Positions 14,265 through 23,269 are shown, counted from the first letter of the stretch. The stretch: DNA of 24,037 nt from Candidatus Omnitrophota bacterium (GCA_016939345.1 JAFGHG010000196.1:1-24037); one strand, 5' to 3'. The notes: generated by a model not told the origin, from the letters alone. Made by a program: numbers and translations.

Positions 14265-15422
14265 ATGGGAAAACAAGTAGCAAAGCACATTGAAAAGCTC
14301 CCTCCTTCAGGGATAAGGGTCTTTTTTGACCTTGTCCTGGGGATGCCCGATGTGATCTCTCTTGGAGTAGGTGAACCGGATTTCATAACTCCCTGGAAGA
14401 TAAGGGAAAAAGCCATAACAGCCCTTGAAGAAGGCTATACATCTTATACTTCCAATCAAGGGTTAATGGTTCTTCGTCAGTCGATCAGCACTCATTTACG
14501 TAAAAGATACGGATTAAAATACAAGGCTGAGGATGAAATACTTATTACTGTCGGCGTAAGCGAAGGCCTTGATTTGGCTTTGAGGTCGCTGTGTTCACCG
14601 CAGGACAAGGTAATCGTCGTAAGCCCTCATTACGTAGCATATCCGGCAATACCTGAGATTATCGGAGCAAAAACTTTGTATTTGGTTACAAAAGAGAGTC
14701 AGGGATTTAAGATTAATCCGAAGGAACTGTCAAATCTCTTAAGACAAAAGCCCAAAGCTATGATTTTAAATTATCCTTGTAATCCCAGCGGGGTCACCTA
14801 TACAGAAAAAGAATTAAAAGACATCTGGAAGGAAATATCCAAAACTGACACCGTGGTTATAAGCGATGAAACTTACGATGAGCTTACTTATGACCAGGAC
14901 CATTTAAGCTTTGCAAGCCTTGGCAAGCAAGCAAAGAACCAGACTATATTGCTTAATGGATTTTCAAAAAGCTACGCCATGACAGGGTTTAGGACCGCAT
15001 ATGCTTGCGCTAATAAAGAGATAATCGCGGCAATGACTAAAATTCATTCCTTTTCAATGCTTTGCGGGCCGATAATTTCTCAGATTGCAGCTGTAGAGGC
15101 TTTGCATTCCCAGAAAGAAGTAGATAGAATGCGGAAAGAATACAAACGCAGAAGAGATTTTATTGTTAAAGAATTAAACCGGATAGGCCTGCCCACGATC
15201 ATGCCCCAGGGGGCTTTTTACTGCCTTAGTTCGATAAAGCAATACAAGATGGATTCCATGAAGTTTGCTACCAAACTGCTTAATTGCGAAAAGGTGGCTG
15301 TAGTCCCCGGCAAAGGCTTTGGCCAGGATTTTGATTCCTATGTCAGAATCTCATATGCCAGCACCTTTGATGATCTTAAAGAGGCGATCGTAAGAATAGA
15401 AAGGTTTCTAAATAAACTATAA
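14265..15422 (+). CDS. PLP-dependent class I/II aminotransferase (AlaT/PatA-like)
   Basis: This is a fold-type I aminotransferase. Key residues are visible: Lys235 forming the PLP aldimine (NGFSKSYAMTG), Asn173 (NPSG), Asp201 and Tyr204 (SDETYDEL), and Arg361 (YVRISYA) for the substrate carboxylate. The N-terminal ISLGVGEPDF and GYTSYTSNQG segments belong to the aromatic/alanine-type subgroup (I-gamma). The 385-residue length is normal. Substrate cannot be read from sequence. Placement behind an Lrp-type regulator, as in Bacillus alaR-alaT, makes alanine (pyruvate/glutamate) a reasonable guess, with aromatic amino acids or N-acetyl-LL-diaminopimelate as alternatives. It starts 3 bp after the regulator, so the two are coupled. 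Confidence 0.93.
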   Translation: MGKQVAKHIEKLPPSGIRVFFDLVLGMPDVISLGVGEPDFITPWKIREKAITALEEGYTSYTSNQGLMVLRQSISTHLRKRYGLKYKAEDEILITVGVSEGLDLALRSLCSPQDKVIVVSPHYVAYPAIPEIIGAKTLYLVTKESQGFKINPKELSNLLRQKPKAMILNYPCNPSGVTYTEKELKDIWKEISKTDTVVISDETYDELTYDQDHLSFASLGKQAKNQTILLNGFSKSYAMTGFRTAYACANKEIIAAMTKIHSFSMLCGPIISQIAAVEALHSQKEVDRMRKEYKRRRDFIVKELNRIGLPTIMPQGAFYCLSSIKQYKMDSMKFATKLLNCEKVAVVPGKGFGQDFDSYVRISYASTFDDLKEAIVRIERFLNKL

Positions 15423-15443
15423 CCTTACCCTGTTTGAATTTTA

Positions 15444-15740
15444 ATGAAGGTACTTCAAACCCAGGATATTAAAGTAGGTAAGAAAAGCATACTATGTTTG
15501 TCTTTAAAATTAAATAAAAAGTTTCTTATTGTCTTAAGAGGGGATAAGGGTTATGTTATGTGCGGTTACTTGAGCATGAAGGTTGCCAATAAGTTCGCAG
15601 ATTCGGCTGTTAAAGTAAAAGGCGTTTCAACGATCAAAGATGCTTTAGATGCGAAGGTTTATTCCCTGAGCCAGGAGGCCAAAAAAATAGGAATCAAAAG
15701 AAACCAAAGGATAAAAGATGTCATCAAAATCATTGCTTAA
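15444..15740 (+). CDS. DUF1805 (YunC-like) protein
   Basis: This is a 98-residue protein of the DUF1805/YunC family, whose function is unknown. The diagnostic block is LRGDKGYVMCGYLSMKVANKFADSAVKVKGVSTIKD at about residues 32-67, including the GYVMCGYL turn; the C-terminus is a helix rich in lysine (EAKKIGIKRNQRIKDVI). No signal peptide or membrane segment is seen, so it is probably cytoplasmic. It begins 21 bp after the aminotransferase stop, with no clear Shine-Dalgarno. Its last 23 bp overlap the start of the large exported protein that follows, indicating translational coupling. The conserved cysteine in GYVMCGYL is the only candidate functional residue I can point to. Confidence 0.87.
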   Translation: MKVLQTQDIKVGKKSILCLSLKLNKKFLIVLRGDKGYVMCGYLSMKVANKFADSAVKVKGVSTIKDALDAKVYSLSQEAKKIGIKRNQRIKDVIKIIA

Positions 15741-18081
15741 GATTTCAGCAGCCCTCTTTATTGTATTTGCACTTTCCTGTTCCCGTGCTCAAGATGAAGA
15801 AGCCAAAAATAAGCCTTCGGCATCCCAACAGGCATTAAAATCAAGTTATGATGCTTTAGCCCTTGATTATCAAAAAAGGCTGAAGGCTGATCCCGGCAAT
15901 CAGGAAATTCGATTTGAAGCCGGAGATTTTTTTTATCAATTCCGTGACTATAAAACAGCCATTGAAATATTAAAAGAAAGTAAGTCGTCTAAAAACAGGG
16001 AATTGCTGGCTAAAGCCTATACCAAGGATAAAGATTATGATCTGGCTATAGAAGTCTATGAGCAGCTAGGCGAAGACTTAAAAGACTCCGAAAGCCTGTT
16101 TTTATATGCGACAGTCCTAGAAGCCAAAAACCTTTTTCCCATGGCTTTAAGGGCTTACAAGAAGGTAAAGCCGCCCTATGAGGATATGGCCAAGGAGAGG
16201 ATAGATTTTATCAAGACCAAAATAGAAACCGGTACACCTCAGGAGATAGCAAAACTTTCTGTGCAGGCCAGCGATTTCGTAAGCAGCCTAGAAGACGATG
16301 CTGCTGTAATCCTTTTGGTCGACGAAAAGACCTCTATACTCCCTGATAATACATCAGTCTCTACAATCCATATTATTGAGAAGGTCCTGAAAGAGCGGGG
16401 CAAGGAGCTGGCTGAGGTCGAGATAGGCTATGATTCGACTTATCAAAGAGTAGAGCTTGATTATGCCCGGAGCATAACAAAGGACGAGAAGGTGCTTTAC
16501 ACAGGGAAAGAAAACATCCGTGATGTCAGCCGCTACCTTAATTACCCCCTTTACAGTAATTCCCGGGCATTTATCGTTTCCATGCCGGCTGTAGATGTCG
16601 GCTCTATTATCGAATACAAGATAAATATCTATGCTTCAAAATTGATAAACAAGGACGATTTCAGCTTTATCTACCGCCTTAGGGAAAAATACCCGATTTA
16701 CATGGCAAAATTTGAATTGACCACTCCGAAAAAAACCCCGGTAAATATCAAATATTTTAACCAGGAGTATGCCCAGGGCATAAATTTAAAACCGGAGATA
16801 AAAGAAGAAACAGATACCAAAACTCACACCTGGCGGTTTAATGAGATCCAGGCTATTATCCCCGAATACAAGATGCCCTCCGGATCTCTGGTTAACCCGG
16901 CTTTTGCAGTATCAAGCCTTACTTCCTGGGATGAGGTTTACAATTGGTGGAGGCCGTTATATGAGGATAAATTAGATCTAAGCGATGAAATAAAGGATTT
17001 TGTCAAAGAATTGACTAAAGGCGCCAAGGATGATTTTGAAAAAGCAAAGAATATCTTTGAGTATGTTTCCCAGGATATACGCTATGTAGCCATAGAATAC
17101 GGCGACAGCGGTTATGAACCCCATCATGCCCAGGAGGTATTCACCAATAGATACGGAGACTGCAAAGACCAGGCTATTCTTCTGGTAGGCATGCTCAGAG
17201 AAGCCGGTCTGAAAGCCTATCCCGTTCTGATACCCACGAGAAAAGCTTATGCAATAGATGAAGATTTTGCAACCATAAGCTTTAATCATGCTATAGCTGT
17301 CCTTGATATGGAAGATGAGCTGGTTTTTATGGATCCGACTTCCGAGACATCAGCGTTCCAAACTGTCCCTCTCGGCGATCAGGAAAGAAAAGTAATGGTC
17401 TTTTTAGACAAGACCTACAGGATAACCGAGATAGCTCAGGACAGGGATAATTTTTTAAAATATACGATGAACATAGATATAAGCCAGGAGGAGGATGCTG
17501 TTATAACCAGGGAAGTCCAAAGCCACGGATATTTTGCCTCTGGATACCGTTACTATCTAAAATACACCCATCCGGCAATAATCAAGGAAGACATCCAGCA
17601 GAAGATGCTTGAGATATCGTCTTTGTCCAAGCTAATCAGACATGAAATAATAAACGTCGATGATTTTGATCAGGACCCTAAATTGATATATACCTTCAAA
17701 GCCGAAAAGTTTTTAAATCCCGCCCGTAATCTGCGCATAGTCCCGGTTCTTGATCAATTAAAGCCAGACCATAATGTAATCGGAAAAACCAAGAGAAATT
17801 TCCCCATAGATTTTGACGGGCTCAGCACCGAATCGGCCCGGATAAAAATAAATTTACCTGCAAACATGAAAATAAAATCCCTGCCTGAATCAAAGACCTT
17901 CGAAAACAAGTGGTTTAAACTTGTAGTTTCATATCAGGAGTCAGATAAAACAATTGATTTTTTTGAGGAGCTTACCACAAAAAGAAGGTTTGTTTATCAG
18001 GACGAGTATCAGGAATATATGGAGCATTTAAAAGAGGCAATTTATTTTCTTCGCGAAGAAATAATACTGGAGAAGATTTAG
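15718..18081 (+). CDS. Exported TPR / DUF3857 / transglutaminase-like protein
   Basis: This 787-residue protein begins with a signal sequence (hydrophobic stretch at about 5-19) and Cys21 in LSC. That could be a lipobox, but a Leu at -2 makes it a poor one. Residues about 45-170 contain TPR-like helices (NQEIRFEAGDFFYQFRDYKT, DYDLAIEVYEQLG). About 195-330 is DUF3857 (beta-rich; STIHIIEKVLKERGKE, VGSIIEYK). About 430-545 is a transglutaminase core with a complete triad: Cys482 (YGDCKDQA), His524 (SFNHAI) and Asp539 (MDPTSE). The C-terminus is beta-rich. This DUF3857-transglutaminase architecture is known from exported proteins of unclear role; peptidase, amidase or cross-linking activity are all possible. 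The start ATG overlaps the DUF1805 gene by 23 bp. Confidence 0.88.
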   Translation: MSSKSLLKISAALFIVFALSCSRAQDEEAKNKPSASQQALKSSYDALALDYQKRLKADPGNQEIRFEAGDFFYQFRDYKTAIEILKESKSSKNRELLAKAYTKDKDYDLAIEVYEQLGEDLKDSESLFLYATVLEAKNLFPMALRAYKKVKPPYEDMAKERIDFIKTKIETGTPQEIAKLSVQASDFVSSLEDDAAVILLVDEKTSILPDNTSVSTIHIIEKVLKERGKELAEVEIGYDSTYQRVELDYARSITKDEKVLYTGKENIRDVSRYLNYPLYSNSRAFIVSMPAVDVGSIIEYKINIYASKLINKDDFSFIYRLREKYPIYMAKFELTTPKKTPVNIKYFNQEYAQGINLKPEIKEETDTKTHTWRFNEIQAIIPEYKMPSGSLVNPAFAVSSLTSWDEVYNWWRPLYEDKLDLSDEIKDFVKELTKGAKDDFEKAKNIFEYVSQDIRYVAIEYGDSGYEPHHAQEVFTNRYGDCKDQAILLVGMLREAGLKAYPVLIPTRKAYAIDEDFATISFNHAIAVLDMEDELVFMDPTSETSAFQTVPLGDQERKVMVFLDKTYRITEIAQDRDNFLKYTMNIDISQEEDAVITREVQSHGYFASGYRYYLKYTHPAIIKEDIQQKMLEISSLSKLIRHEIINVDDFDQDPKLIYTFKAEKFLNPARNLRIVPVLDQLKPDHNVIGKTKRNFPIDFDGLSTESARIKINLPANMKIKSLPESKTFENKWFKLVVSYQESDKTIDFFEELTTKRRFVYQDEYQEYMEHLKEAIYFLREEIILEKI

Positions 18082-18488
18082 TGAAGGGAAAAGATAAAAA
18101 AAAGAAAACCAGGCCGGCAAAGAGAAAAGATTTCGAGATCAGGTTTTATGAGGATATTTTGAAAGAACGGCCTGACTGCGTAAATGTCCTGATACCCTTA
18201 GGCGATGCTTATACCAGAAAAGGTTTTTATAAAGAAGGCCTTGACGTAGATAAGAAATTAGCCAAGTTAAAGCCAAGCGACCCGACCATCCACTATAATC
18301 TTGCCTGCAGCTTGTCATTAGTGGGAAAACTCCCCGAAGCCTTAAAAGAATTAAAAAAAGCTGTGCTTTTCGGTTATGATGAGTTTACCTATATAAAAGA
18401 AGATGCTGATCTTGATAGTCTCAGGCAGCTTCCTGAATTCAAGGTATTCTTTGCAAAGCTGCAGAGATTGAAAGACAAGTCCCATTAA
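18081..18488 (+). CDS. TPR-repeat protein
   Basis: This is a 135-residue protein with a very basic N-terminus (KGKDKKKKTRPAKRK) and two or three tetratricopeptide repeats: FYEDILKERPDCVNVLIPLGDAYTRKGFYKEGL (about 22-54), LKPSDPTIHYNLACSLSLVGKLPEALKELKKAV (about 63-95) and a terminal cap (IKEDADLDSLRQLPEFKVFF). Such proteins act as protein-interaction scaffolds. It has no signal peptide. The start is a GTG that overlaps the preceding stop by 1 bp, with GGAGAAG just upstream, so it is coupled to the transglutaminase-like gene. It may assist that protein or the PilZ protein downstream, but the partner is not known. Confidence 0.85.
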   Translation: MKGKDKKKKTRPAKRKDFEIRFYEDILKERPDCVNVLIPLGDAYTRKGFYKEGLDVDKKLAKLKPSDPTIHYNLACSLSLVGKLPEALKELKKAVLFGYDEFTYIKEDADLDSLRQLPEFKVFFAKLQRLKDKSH

Positions 18489-18542
18489 CCCGCTTTTAAT
18501 TTTATTATCATTTGCCTGTAATCTTAACCAGAGTAATCAAAA

Positions 18543-20525
18543 ATGGCTGATTTAGAGAGGCGAAAGTATATAAGGATCAACAGCGTTCTTCCGGTAGAGC
18601 TTTACCTTACTGATTCTCAAGGAAAGAGGACAACTCCCTGGCTGCAGGGCTTTACCAGAGACATAGGCAAAGGCGGCATATGTCTTTTTATTAATGACCT
18701 TTGGCCGGGGTTTTTCGAGAAGTTCTCCGGTTCCGGCCTGAACCTTTCTTTGAGAATCGACCTGGGATTTAAACATAAACCACTGGTTTTTAAAGCAAAG
18801 GTTGTCTGGACCAAACAGGAAAAACTTGATGAATTCTGCCAGTACCTATTCGGCTTGGAATTTGATCAAGAGCAGAGCAGGCTGAACAATGAATTGTTTG
18901 CCTATGCTGTTTTTAAAAAGGTCACTCCCTATGCGGTCGGAGCTATACTTTGCCTGTTTATAATCATAACCTCTTTTTTATTTTTGAAAGCCAGGGTCCT
19001 GTCTTATCAAAACAGAAGTCTGGTCAGAGATCACGTTGCCATTTTACTCAAGGATTCTTTTTTGGAGAACAACATTAAAAATAAGCAGTTCATTGAAGGC
19101 TATGTAAATAAAAGAATGAAAGAGCTGGAGGAGGCTGTTGCCTTGATTGATAGCGAAATTAAAGAAAGAGAAAGCTGGTATCAAAGCACATTGAAAGATG
19201 ATAAAAATTCTTCTTTGGCCTTGCAACTGGGCAAGGAACTTGATATTTTAAAACAACAATCAAAAGCTATAACAGCAGAAGAGCAGTTTCTAAGGCTAAG
19301 GGCAAAAAACCTTTTAAAGGACCTGCCTGATATGCAAGAGGAGTCTAAAGAAGTCAAAAAAGATAAATTGAAAAGTTCTCAAAAAGTAATAAGCGGCTTA
19401 TATGATTGGATAGAAAACCGTCAGAACCTTTCAAGCGGGCTCATTTTAAGTTATGAAGGAGATAACAGCCTGGAAAGGGTATGTTTTACTTATGACCAGG
19501 CTTTGGCAGCTTTTGTTTTTCTTCTTAAAGAAGACAACAGCCGGGCCAAGAAGGTGCTTGATTTTTACTTAGGCAGGATAAATATGGGCCAGAAAATATA
19601 TAATGCTTATTACGCCCAAGGAGATGTTTTTGAATATACTGTTCACAGCGGTCCCAATGCCTGGATAGGTTTAGCTGCGCTTGATTATGTTAAGCGCACA
19701 GGCGAGAAAAAATACCTGGCTTTAGCTGATGCTGCTGCCAGCCTTATTCTTTCTTTGCAGGATAGCCAAGGCGGCATAAAAGGAGGCCCCCAGCATAATT
19801 GGTATTCAACTGAACACAACCTTGATGCATTTTCTTTTCTTAGGCTTTATTACGAGCTTAGTAAGGACAAGAAGTATCTTGAGGCCTCGGATAAAATCAA
19901 GAACTGGATAGCTCTTAATGCTTATAGTAAATCCGGGCTTCCGGTAAAAAGAGGAAAAGGCGATTCGACAATAGCCACAGATACTTATGCCTGGTCTGTT
20001 ACCGCCTTGGGCCCTGAACTCCTTTATTCTTTGGATATGAATCCCGAAGCAATATTAGAGTTTGCCCGTCAGAATTGCGAGGTCAAAGTAAAATTCAAAA
20101 GAGACGAGGGAGAGATAACATTACAGGGATTTGATTTTGCTAAAGTAAAGAATTCTGCCAGAGGGGGAGTTGTTTCAGGAGAATGGACTTCTCAGATGAT
20201 CCTGGCTTATGAAGTCATGGCTGATTATTACCTGGATAAGGATCCAGATAAATCAAAAGCCTATCTTAATAAGGCCAGGTTTTATTTTAACGAACTTCAG
20301 AAAATGATCATAACCTCTTTATCCCGGGCCGGCAAAGAAGACCCCTGCCTGCCTTATGCCTCAAAAGATTTTATCGACACCGGTCACGGATGGAGGACTC
20401 CCAAGGGCAAGATGACAGGTTCTTTGTCTTCAACAGCCTATTTTTTGCTTTGTTTTGAGGGTTACAATCCCCTTAAGGCCAAGGTCTTAGGAGTGTCCTT
20501 AAAAAATGGATTGGACAGCTTATAA
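18543..20525 (+). CDS. PilZ domain - TM - coiled coil - (alpha/alpha) barrel protein
   Basis: Residues about 3-115 form a PilZ domain. The c-di-GMP motif RxxxR is present (Arg7, Arg11 in ERRKYIR). The second motif reads DIGKGG (Asp40 to Gly45), with Gly replacing the usual Ser of D/N-x-S-x-x-G. A membrane segment lies at about 129-149. Next is a long charged helical stretch, probably coiled coil (about 180-285). The C-terminal 370 residues are helical repeats resembling an (alpha/alpha)6 barrel of glycan-acting enzymes: VHSGPNAWIGLAALDYVKR (about 367-385), YSTEHNLDAFSFLRLYYEL (about 421-439), IATDTYAWSVTALG (about 477-490). Candidate catalytic acids are Asp318, Glu425 and Asp480. The barrel should face the periplasm, the PilZ domain the cytoplasm. 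The glycan role is inference. Confidence 0.85.
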   Translation: MADLERRKYIRINSVLPVELYLTDSQGKRTTPWLQGFTRDIGKGGICLFINDLWPGFFEKFSGSGLNLSLRIDLGFKHKPLVFKAKVVWTKQEKLDEFCQYLFGLEFDQEQSRLNNELFAYAVFKKVTPYAVGAILCLFIIITSFLFLKARVLSYQNRSLVRDHVAILLKDSFLENNIKNKQFIEGYVNKRMKELEEAVALIDSEIKERESWYQSTLKDDKNSSLALQLGKELDILKQQSKAITAEEQFLRLRAKNLLKDLPDMQEESKEVKKDKLKSSQKVISGLYDWIENRQNLSSGLILSYEGDNSLERVCFTYDQALAAFVFLLKEDNSRAKKVLDFYLGRINMGQKIYNAYYAQGDVFEYTVHSGPNAWIGLAALDYVKRTGEKKYLALADAAASLILSLQDSQGGIKGGPQHNWYSTEHNLDAFSFLRLYYELSKDKKYLEASDKIKNWIALNAYSKSGLPVKRGKGDSTIATDTYAWSVTALGPELLYSLDMNPEAILEFARQNCEVKVKFKRDEGEITLQGFDFAKVKNSARGGVVSGEWTSQMILAYEVMADYYLDKDPDKSKAYLNKARFYFNELQKMIITSLSRAGKEDPCLPYASKDFIDTGHGWRTPKGKMTGSLSSTAYFLLCFEGYNPLKAKVLGVSLKNGLDSL

Positions 20526-21445
20526 TGGATAACTTGCAGGAAAAGAATTTTAAATCAGGGTTTGTGGCCATAATCGGCAGGCCAAATGTGGGCAAGTCTT
20601 CTTTGCTTAACAGCCTTATCCAGCAGAAAGTAAGTATTATTTCCCAAATCCCTCAGACAACCAGGCATCAGATAAGAGGTGTTTTAAACATTCAAGAGGC
20701 GCAGGTTATTTTTGTAGATACCCCCGGGATCCATAATTTCAAAGACCAGCTGACCCTGCATCTTAACACTGTGGCCAAAAGGGCCCTTGAGGGTATAGAT
20801 TTGATAATATATGTGGTTGATACATCAAGGCCGCCTGGAAATGAAGAGAAAAGAGTTCTTGATATGCTTACCGGACAGAAACAGAAGATAATCATGGTCT
20901 TAAATAAAATAGACCTGGAAAAAAAATATTTCAATGATTATATTAAACTTTGGGATAAAGCAGTTGTCGGTAAAAAGAGCAACCCGCTTCTATACTACAT
21001 ACCGGCTTCCGCTGCCAAGGGAAAAAACATAGACAAGATAAAAGATGCTATACTGGAAAATCTACCTCAAGGCCCGGCCTACTACGACCAGAAAACATTA
21101 ACAGATTTCCCTTTGACTTTCCGCCTGGCAGATATTATCCGCGAAAAGCTATTTTTAAAACTTAAAAACGAACTGCCTCACTCTCTGGCTGTAGAAATAG
21201 AAGAAGTAAGAGATAACAAAAGAAGCATCTATATAAAGGCTAATATCTATGTCCAGAGAAAATCCCAGAAAACCATAGTCGTGGGCAAAAAAGGCTTTGT
21301 TTTAAAAGAAGTAGGCGTAGCATGCCGAAAAGACATTGAAATGATTTTTGGGAAAAAATCCTACCTGGATATATGGGTAACGGTATTGAGCGATTGGCAG
21401 AAAAGCCCGAGAATACTTAAAAAGCTTGGCTACTGGTGGGCTTGA
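20525..21445 (+). CDS. era: GTPase Era
   Basis: Era is an essential GTPase that binds 16S rRNA near its 3' end and supports 30S subunit maturation. G-domain motifs are complete: G1 GRPNVGKSS (residues 18-26), the switch region with Thr45/Thr46 (PQTTRHQIRG), G3 DTPG (65-68), G4 NKID (127-130) and G5 SAAKG (162-166). The C-terminal KH domain follows (about 210-295), with the VVGKKGFVLKEVG segment near 258-270. The 306-residue length is typical. The start overlaps the preceding stop as TAATG, so it is coupled to the PilZ-barrel gene. Its 3' end overlaps the convergent minus-strand gene by 29 bp. Confidence 0.96.
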   Translation: MDNLQEKNFKSGFVAIIGRPNVGKSSLLNSLIQQKVSIISQIPQTTRHQIRGVLNIQEAQVIFVDTPGIHNFKDQLTLHLNTVAKRALEGIDLIIYVVDTSRPPGNEEKRVLDMLTGQKQKIIMVLNKIDLEKKYFNDYIKLWDKAVVGKKSNPLLYYIPASAAKGKNIDKIKDAILENLPQGPAYYDQKTLTDFPLTFRLADIIREKLFLKLKNELPHSLAVEIEEVRDNKRSIYIKANIYVQRKSQKTIVVGKKGFVLKEVGVACRKDIEMIFGKKSYLDIWVTVLSDWQKSPRILKKLGYWWA

Positions 21446-23126
21446 TTTTTTTTAAGTAAAGATCATTAAGCCAGCGGGTAAAAATATTTTTATATTCCTC
21501 TTTGAGATAGGGCTCAAGCATTTTATCAAGCCGGCTTAGCATATCAGCTAATCCGTCTACTGCTGTTTTTTTGCTGCCTAATTTAAGAAAAACTTCATCT
21601 TTTTTCAGAGGGTCTACTATGACCTGAAACTCGCGACAGCCCCTGATTATGCCTGCCTTGTCTTTTTCAACAGCAAACAGCCATTCAATAAACAGCAGCC
21701 ACTCCTTTGGTTTTAGGTAACCATTGGCACCGGTAAAATTATTTCTCGGCGACAAAGTATCTAGAGATACAAAAAGGCAGGTTTTTCCATCAAGATTAAT
21801 CAGAGGCTGTTTGAAGTTATAGAAAGAAACAAGGGCGTCAAAGTCATCAACTATGGCCTTTTTGTTAAAGTAAAATTTATAATTATAGATTACCGGATGG
21901 CCTTCAAAGAGAATGCAGCCTTCTTTGTTTAGCCTGGCTAACTGACAGGCTCTATCATAAGATTTACCCTTATTTTTATGCATACCCGAGATTATTGTAG
22001 TGTAGTTTCTAAAGGCAAGACCAAAGACCATCAGGCTGATCAGAAAAAAAAGAGCAGGATTTAATTTTCTCCTGCTTATTTCTGAAATATCATTTAAAAA
22101 AATAAATCCCAGGATAAGCAATGCCCAGGCAGAGATCAAAGGAAATTCAGTTTCTTCGGGAAGCCACCAGATGCAAAATAGCGAATGGACGAGCAAAAAG
22201 ACGATCAAAGCCAGCCTTATCTTATAAAAAGGTTTTTTCTTAAATACAGAGACAACATGCCAGATGATCAAAAAAACCTTAAGGACCAGGAAAATATAAA
22301 TGAAAATGTTTTTAAACTTAAGGGGAACAGCAATAAAATTCCATAGCTGGCTAAAGATGAATTGCTTAATAGTCAAAAGGTTAAAATGATTAAACTTTCC
22401 CCAACAAGCGACGGGATTATGCCAGTAAAGAGTGGCATAATAATAGAAGCTTTTCGCCTCAAGGCCTTTGCGGCTGAAATAAAAAGCTGCCACATAAATC
22501 AGCACTATGGCTATGACGGAAACAAAGGCATTAATTAAAAAAATCCTAAGGTAATTTCTTTTTTGGCAAAAAAGAAAATAGATTGTCATAGGAATAAAAA
22601 ATAAGATCATCATCTGATGATACAGCACCCCTAAAATAAATAAGCAAGAGATAGATAAATATTGCCGGGTGGTTATGATTTTTTCATATTTTTTAGCTAA
22701 AATCAGAATTATCAGGCTTATACAGCCTAAGGCCGCAACATAGGTTTCTGCTTGAGTTGAAAGGAACCAGAAGCCTAGGCAAAAATTCCAGGAAAGTGAA
22801 GCCAGCAGAGAGAGTGCTTTCGAACCGGATATTTTATCGATAATAAAATAAACAGACAAAACCGTTATAACAGCCCAGATTATATTATGGATTTGGGCAG
22901 AGAGCAGGACATCGCTATTTTTAAAAATATAGGAAAAGAGTAAATAAAAAATCCGGACTGCCGGGTTAAATAAAAGATGGTGGGGGTGAAAAAGGTTTTC
23001 TCCGGTTTTGGCGCAGTAAAGATAATTAAGGCTGTCTCCGGTCTGCTCAGTTGCCCGGAAAAAAAACAGGATAAAAAAAGAAAACAAGCTTAAAAACCCG
23101 GAATTTACTAAATCTTTTTTCTTCAT
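21417..23126 (-). CDS. Multi-pass membrane protein, possible GT-C-like glycosyltransferase
   Basis: This 569-residue protein has roughly ten hydrophobic segments between about residues 10 and 390, then a soluble C-terminal domain of about 170 residues. The first predicted periplasmic loop contains TGDSLNYLYCAKTGENLFHPHHLLFNP (residues 29-55), with Asp31 and a HPHH motif. An acidic residue in this first loop followed by many membrane helices is typical of GT-C enzymes that use lipid-linked sugar donors (PMT/ArnT/DUF2723-like). I cannot assign a specific family, donor or acceptor. It is the only minus-strand gene in the window, transcribed away from the nitroreductase. No Shine-Dalgarno is evident before the ATG. 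Its C-terminal codons lie inside the 3' end of era. Confidence 0.72.
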   Translation of the reverse strand: MKKKDLVNSGFLSLFSFFILFFFRATEQTGDSLNYLYCAKTGENLFHPHHLLFNPAVRIFYLLFSYIFKNSDVLLSAQIHNIIWAVITVLSVYFIIDKISGSKALSLLASLSWNFCLGFWFLSTQAETYVAALGCISLIILILAKKYEKIITTRQYLSISCLFILGVLYHQMMILFFIPMTIYFLFCQKRNYLRIFLINAFVSVIAIVLIYVAAFYFSRKGLEAKSFYYYATLYWHNPVACWGKFNHFNLLTIKQFIFSQLWNFIAVPLKFKNIFIYIFLVLKVFLIIWHVVSVFKKKPFYKIRLALIVFLLVHSLFCIWWLPEETEFPLISAWALLILGFIFLNDISEISRRKLNPALFFLISLMVFGLAFRNYTTIISGMHKNKGKSYDRACQLARLNKEGCILFEGHPVIYNYKFYFNKKAIVDDFDALVSFYNFKQPLINLDGKTCLFVSLDTLSPRNNFTGANGYLKPKEWLLFIEWLFAVEKDKAGIIRGCREFQVIVDPLKKDEVFLKLGSKKTAVDGLADMLSRLDKMLEPYLKEEYKNIFTRWLNDLYLKKIKPTSSQAF

Positions 23127-23200
23127 TCTTTTTAAACCCGGAGGTTTTTTAAGTCCAGGACAAAAAGATATATTGATTTAAATTTGCGTATCATATTATT

Positions 23201-23269
23201 TTATATCAAAACCTCATTATAGAGGCCGGGACCGGCGGCTTTTTATATTATATCAAAACCCCATTATAG
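23201..23269. repeat. Duplicated 22-bp motif with TATAAT on the minus strand
   Basis: A 22-bp sequence at 23201-23222 recurs at 23248-23269 with one difference (CCTC versus CCCC in the middle), 47 bp apart. Read on the minus strand each copy contains CTATAATG, a -10-like element facing the membrane-protein gene at 23126, but neither has a clear -35. A short GC-rich self-complementary segment (GCCGGGACCGGC, 23225-23236) lies between the copies. The rest of the 240-bp gap holds a small AAACC/GGTTT hairpin at 23134-23147 and the nitroreductase promoter. Confidence 0.7.

Noticed and set aside
11436..18556. Shared 13-mer GGCTGATTTAGAG at about 11438 and 18544
   Set aside because: A few 13-bp matches are expected by chance in 24 kb, and flanks do not match.
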